Positions 5,141 through 7,512 of a stretch of 7,512 nucleotides of DNA are shown piece after piece. The stretch spans positions 1-7,512 of the forward strand of contig JAFAZU010000145.1 in the NCBI GenBank assembly GCA_019239585.1. Direction: 5' to 3'. Numbering within the stretch: position 1 is the first letter of the stretch; each line of letters begins with the position of its first letter. A program made the position numbers and the translations under genes. The stretch comes from Acidobacteriaceae bacterium (GTDB lineage Bacteria > Acidobacteriota > Terriglobia > Bryobacterales > Bryobacteraceae). Under the pieces are notes generated by a model. It was not told where the DNA came from. It searched no databases and worked only from the letters and a program-made list of their open reading frames with translations.

Positions 5141-6157
5141 ATGTCGAACAATTTCCTTGCCCATCTGGCTCACGTGGAGCTTTTGACTCCCAAGCTGGAC
5201 GAATCTGTCGCTTTCTTCAAGACGTTAATGGGTCTTAGCGAGACCGCGAGGAAGGGCCGCTCCGTTTATCTCCGTTGCTGGGGTGAACACTATCACAGCA
5301 GCCTGATTCTAACCGAATCGGATCGACCAGCGCTGGGGCACGCTGCTTGGCGAACACGCAGCGCCGAGGATCTGCAAGCGGCGGTTAAGGCGATTGAAGT
5401 AAGCGGAACCAAAGGTGAATGGGTTCGAGATTCGGTGAGCCACGGTCCGGCTTACCGCTTCACAGGACCGGGTGGACATCCGACAGAAATCTTCTGGGAA
5501 GTCGATTGGTACAAAGCGCCGCCCGATCAAGTCTCCACCTATCCCGACCGGCCTCAGAAAAGCAACCCTAACGGCATTGCACCGCGCCAGTTGGATCACG
5601 TCACGGTAGCGAGCACCAACATTAAGAAGGTCGGACGATGGTACTGCGATGTGCTTGGATTTCGCTTCATGGCGACGACCTACATTGGGAATGATCCGGA
5701 GGCCATTGTCTTTGGTGTCATCACGACCAACGAGAAGTCGCATGATCTGGGCCTTGGGATCGATATGTCAGGTGTTCCCGGTCGACTGCACCACCTTGCC
5801 TTCTGGGTCGATACGCAGGAAGACCTGCTTCGTGCCGCTGATGTTCTGATCGAAGGGGGATTCCCGATTGAGTATGGCCCCGGACGGCATGGCATTGGCG
5901 AACAAAGTTATCTCTACTTCCGTGAACCGGGCGGTTTGCGCATTGAAGTGAACACAGGCGGATATCGGAACTATATTCCGGACTGGGAGCCCAGAAACTG
6001 GCACGTGTCGCACGGATCGAATTCCATGTATCGAAACCTGGGCATGCCGGACTCGATGATGGAAGCCTTTCCTCCGGCAAGGGGCGCGGCCATGCCCGAT
6101 GCGGACCTTGAACCGGCTACTGTCGGCGGAGCCAATCCTTGGGCCAAACACGGCTGA
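5141..6157 (+). CDS. Type I extradiol ring-cleavage dioxygenase (VOC family, catechol 2,3-dioxygenase-like)
   Basis: The protein has 338 aa and two VOC halves: an N-terminal half (about 5-125, LAHVELLTPKLDESVAFFKTL) and a catalytic half (about 150-275, LDHVTVASTNIKKVGRWYCD). By homology with homoprotocatechuate 2,3-dioxygenase, the iron ligands are His153, His218 (RLHHLAFWV) and Glu269 (GLRIEV). The second-shell residues His201 (KSHDLGL), His250 (GPGRHGI) and Tyr259 are also present, so the active site looks complete. The expected reaction is meta-cleavage of a catechol with O2 and Fe(II) in the cytoplasm. The substrate could be protocatechuate, a substituted catechol or a related diol; the sequence alone does not decide. 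The C-terminal tail of about 65 residues is longer than in short extradiol enzymes. A purine-rich stretch AGAGAAAGAG abuts the ATG. The FAH-family gene follows 20 bp downstream. Confidence 0.9.
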   Translation: MSNNFLAHLAHVELLTPKLDESVAFFKTLMGLSETARKGRSVYLRCWGEHYHSSLILTESDRPALGHAAWRTRSAEDLQAAVKAIEVSGTKGEWVRDSVSHGPAYRFTGPGGHPTEIFWEVDWYKAPPDQVSTYPDRPQKSNPNGIAPRQLDHVTVASTNIKKVGRWYCDVLGFRFMATTYIGNDPEAIVFGVITTNEKSHDLGLGIDMSGVPGRLHHLAFWVDTQEDLLRAADVLIEGGFPIEYGPGRHGIGEQSYLYFREPGGLRIEVNTGGYRNYIPDWEPRNWHVSHGSNSMYRNLGMPDSMMEAFPPARGAAMPDADLEPATVGGANPWAKHG

Positions 6158-6177
6158 TACTTGATTGAAAGGGCGGC

Positions 6178-7179
6178 GTGAAACTGGCAAGCTTCCGGAA
6201 CGGCACCCGAGACGGCGAACTCACCATCGTCTCGCGTGATCTCCGCAACGCCGTCTCCGCAAAAGACATCGCACCTTGTTTGCGTGTGGCGGTAGAGAGC
6301 TGGGCGGAGGTCGAGGCCGATCTGGAAAAGCGGGCCCAAGCACTGGAAAGTGATGCGCTGGCCGAAATGTTTTCGTTTGATCCCGCAGAGTTTATGGCGC
6401 CATTGCCCCGTGCCTTTCAGTGGCTGGACGCTTCCGCCTACCGCAGCCACGGCGAGCGCATGGTGAAAGCCTTTAATGTCGTCCCGCAAACTTTGCGAGC
6501 TCGTCACCCTCTCATGTACCAGGGCTGTTCCGACCGGTTTTACGGAGCTGTGGAAGACTTCCCTATTCCCTCCGAGCTCAATATTGATCTTGAAGGGGAG
6601 GTGGCTATTATCACAGATCAAATCCCGATGGCAGCGACGGCCGATGCGGTACAAGATAAGGTGCTGCTGATCATGTTGGCGAACGATGTCAGCTTGCGTG
6701 CGCTCATTGGTGAAATGAATCTTGGCTTCGGCATGATTCAATGTAAACCCTCGACAGCGTTTTCACCGGTAGCAGTCACACCGGACGAACTGGGTTCCGC
6801 ATGGAGGAACGGCAAGCTCCACCTTCCAATTCATATTTCGGTGCGAGGCGATCATCTGGGCTCTCCCGATGCAGGCGAAATGGAGTGTAGCTTCTTTGAC
6901 CTGATGGCACATGCTGCGGCGACTCGTGAGTTATCAGCGGGAACGATTCTTGGTTCCGGTACGGTTTCGAATGCAGACTCATCCGTAGGGGTTGCCTGCA
7001 TCTCAGAGCAACGCGCTCTGGAGAAGATCAGGAGTGGCTCGCCCATAACCGATTTCTTGCACTTCGGTGACACAGTCCGTATTGAGGCTTTTGACCAGGC
7101 AGGTCAAAGTGTATTCGGAGCGATCAACCATCAAATGGTCCAGCTTGTCATGCCGTCACGGTTTTCAGAAGACCACTAA
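6178..7179 (+). CDS. Fumarylacetoacetate hydrolase (FAH) family protein
   Basis: The protein has 333 aa and starts at GTG 6178, with GAAAGGG six bases upstream of the start. The N-terminal part carries PLPRAFQWLDASAY (75-88), a signature of FAH-type hydrolases acting on ring-fission products. The catalytic domain shows the metal-binding DxExE motif at Asp137, Glu139 and Glu141 (NIDLEGEVAI), LANDVSLR (167-174), Lys190 before PSTAFSP, and GTILGSGTVSN (255-265). FAH-family enzymes cleave C-C bonds in acylpyruvates, or isomerise or decarboxylate dienoates, with Mg2+ or Ca2+. In this operon the likely substrate is the product of the upstream extradiol dioxygenase or a later intermediate. The name fumarylacetoacetate hydrolase itself is not implied, because no homogentisate dioxygenase is seen. 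Its stop codon directly abuts the start of pobA (TAA-GTG), which points to translational coupling. Confidence 0.88.
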   Translation: MKLASFRNGTRDGELTIVSRDLRNAVSAKDIAPCLRVAVESWAEVEADLEKRAQALESDALAEMFSFDPAEFMAPLPRAFQWLDASAYRSHGERMVKAFNVVPQTLRARHPLMYQGCSDRFYGAVEDFPIPSELNIDLEGEVAIITDQIPMAATADAVQDKVLLIMLANDVSLRALIGEMNLGFGMIQCKPSTAFSPVAVTPDELGSAWRNGKLHLPIHISVRGDHLGSPDAGEMECSFFDLMAHAAATRELSAGTILGSGTVSNADSSVGVACISEQRALEKIRSGSPITDFLHFGDTVRIEAFDQAGQSVFGAINHQMVQLVMPSRFSEDH

Positions 7180-7512
7180 GTGAAAATACGCACGGCGGTA
7201 GGCATTCTGGGTGCAGGACCAGCCGGTCTCACGCTGGCACGTTTGCTTCAGCTGACAGGAATCGACTGCGTTGTGATTGAAGCGCGTACGCAGCAGTACA
7301 TTGAGAACCGAGTACGCGCGGGGGTTCTCGAACAAGGCACCGTCGATCTGCTCACGAATATCGGTGCCGGCCAAAGAATGCGCGAAATGGGACTTGTCCA
7401 TCACGGCATCGAGCTTCGGTTTGCGCACAAGGGTCATCGCATTGATATGCATGAGCTCACAGGAGGCAAGGCCGTCACCATCTACGCACAGCAGGAAGTG
7501 ATCCGTGACCTG
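7180..7512 (+). CDS. pobA: 4-hydroxybenzoate 3-monooxygenase, N-terminal 111 residues (cut by window edge)
   Basis: The frame opens at GTG 7180 and runs to the window edge. It begins VKIRTAVGILGAGPAGLTLA, with the FAD-binding GxGxxG at Gly11-Gly13-Gly16. The block NRVRAGVLEQGTVDLL (43-58) is a hallmark of 4-hydroxybenzoate hydroxylase, and its arginines contact FAD and the nicotinamide cofactor. IELRFAHKGHRIDM and TGGKAVTIYAQQEVIRDL follow the family closely. The enzyme uses O2 and NAD(P)H to convert 4-hydroxybenzoate to protocatechuate in the cytoplasm; a full-length protein has about 390 aa. The stretch EARTQQY (34-40) corresponds to the cofactor-specificity helix, where the Pseudomonas fluorescens enzyme has ERQTPDY. 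The gene directly abuts the FAH-family gene and is almost certainly in one operon with it and the dioxygenase. The GTG start is chosen because it aligns with the usual MK(T) start; the ribosome-binding site is weak. Confidence 0.93.
   Translation, partial: MKIRTAVGILGAGPAGLTLARLLQLTGIDCVVIEARTQQYIENRVRAGVLEQGTVDLLTNIGAGQRMREMGLVHHGIELRFAHKGHRIDMHELTGGKAVTIYAQQEVIRDL

Noticed and set aside
5971..6741. 256-codon minus-strand open frame spanning the dioxygenase/FAH junction
   Set aside because: It runs antisense across two clearly identified genes and shows no family similarity.

Overview
The window looks like a stretch of an Acidobacteriota chromosome, probably from a soil or sediment organism or a metagenome bin. 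The main clue is a gene at 3241-4177 whose architecture matches the acidobacterial-type VWFA-related proteins. It lies next to a secreted protein of a kind I associate with the same phylum. No rRNA or tRNA is present to confirm the taxonomy.

Region 1 (1-2344) is an insertion-sequence graveyard. From left to right it holds: the 5' end of an IS200/IS605-type tnpA on the minus strand, with a likely left-end hairpin; an N-terminal fragment of an IS110-type transposase carrying a 4-bp duplication; a decayed but near full-length IS256-family element (about 457-1776) with recognisable inverted ends and an almost intact 8-bp target duplication; and two successive 3' tails of IS6-like transposases, each followed by the same 22-bp end motif. 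Every transposase that can be read beyond its first 29 codons is broken. Most lesions can be placed to within a few bases.

Region 2 (2345-4177) holds two apparently native genes on the plus strand, 38 bp apart. The first is an intact secreted protein of unknown function (255 aa). The second is the VWFA-related gene, which is readable from signal peptide to C-terminus only if two 1-base frameshifts and one in-frame TGA are allowed for.

Region 3 (4178-7512) starts with about 230 bp where I see no gene. It continues with a plus-strand catabolic block: the C-terminal part of a GMC oxidoreductase resembling pyranose 2-oxidase / bacterial C-glycoside 3-oxidase (FAD-binding half missing), an intact type I extradiol ring-cleavage dioxygenase, an intact fumarylacetoacetate-hydrolase-family enzyme, and the first 111 codons of 4-hydroxybenzoate 3-monooxygenase (pobA). 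The last three are tightly spaced (20 bp and 0 bp) and in full reading frame, so they look like a live operon. A plausible scheme is hydroxylation of 4-hydroxybenzoate to protocatechuate by PobA, extradiol ring opening by the VOC enzyme, and processing of the ring-fission product by the FAH-family enzyme. The exact ring-fission substrate is not settled by the sequence.

I did not find a clearly new defence or RNA system. The most interesting points are the layered transposon history, the combination of oxidase remnant plus meta-cleavage operon, and the unusual cofactor-helix residues of PobA.
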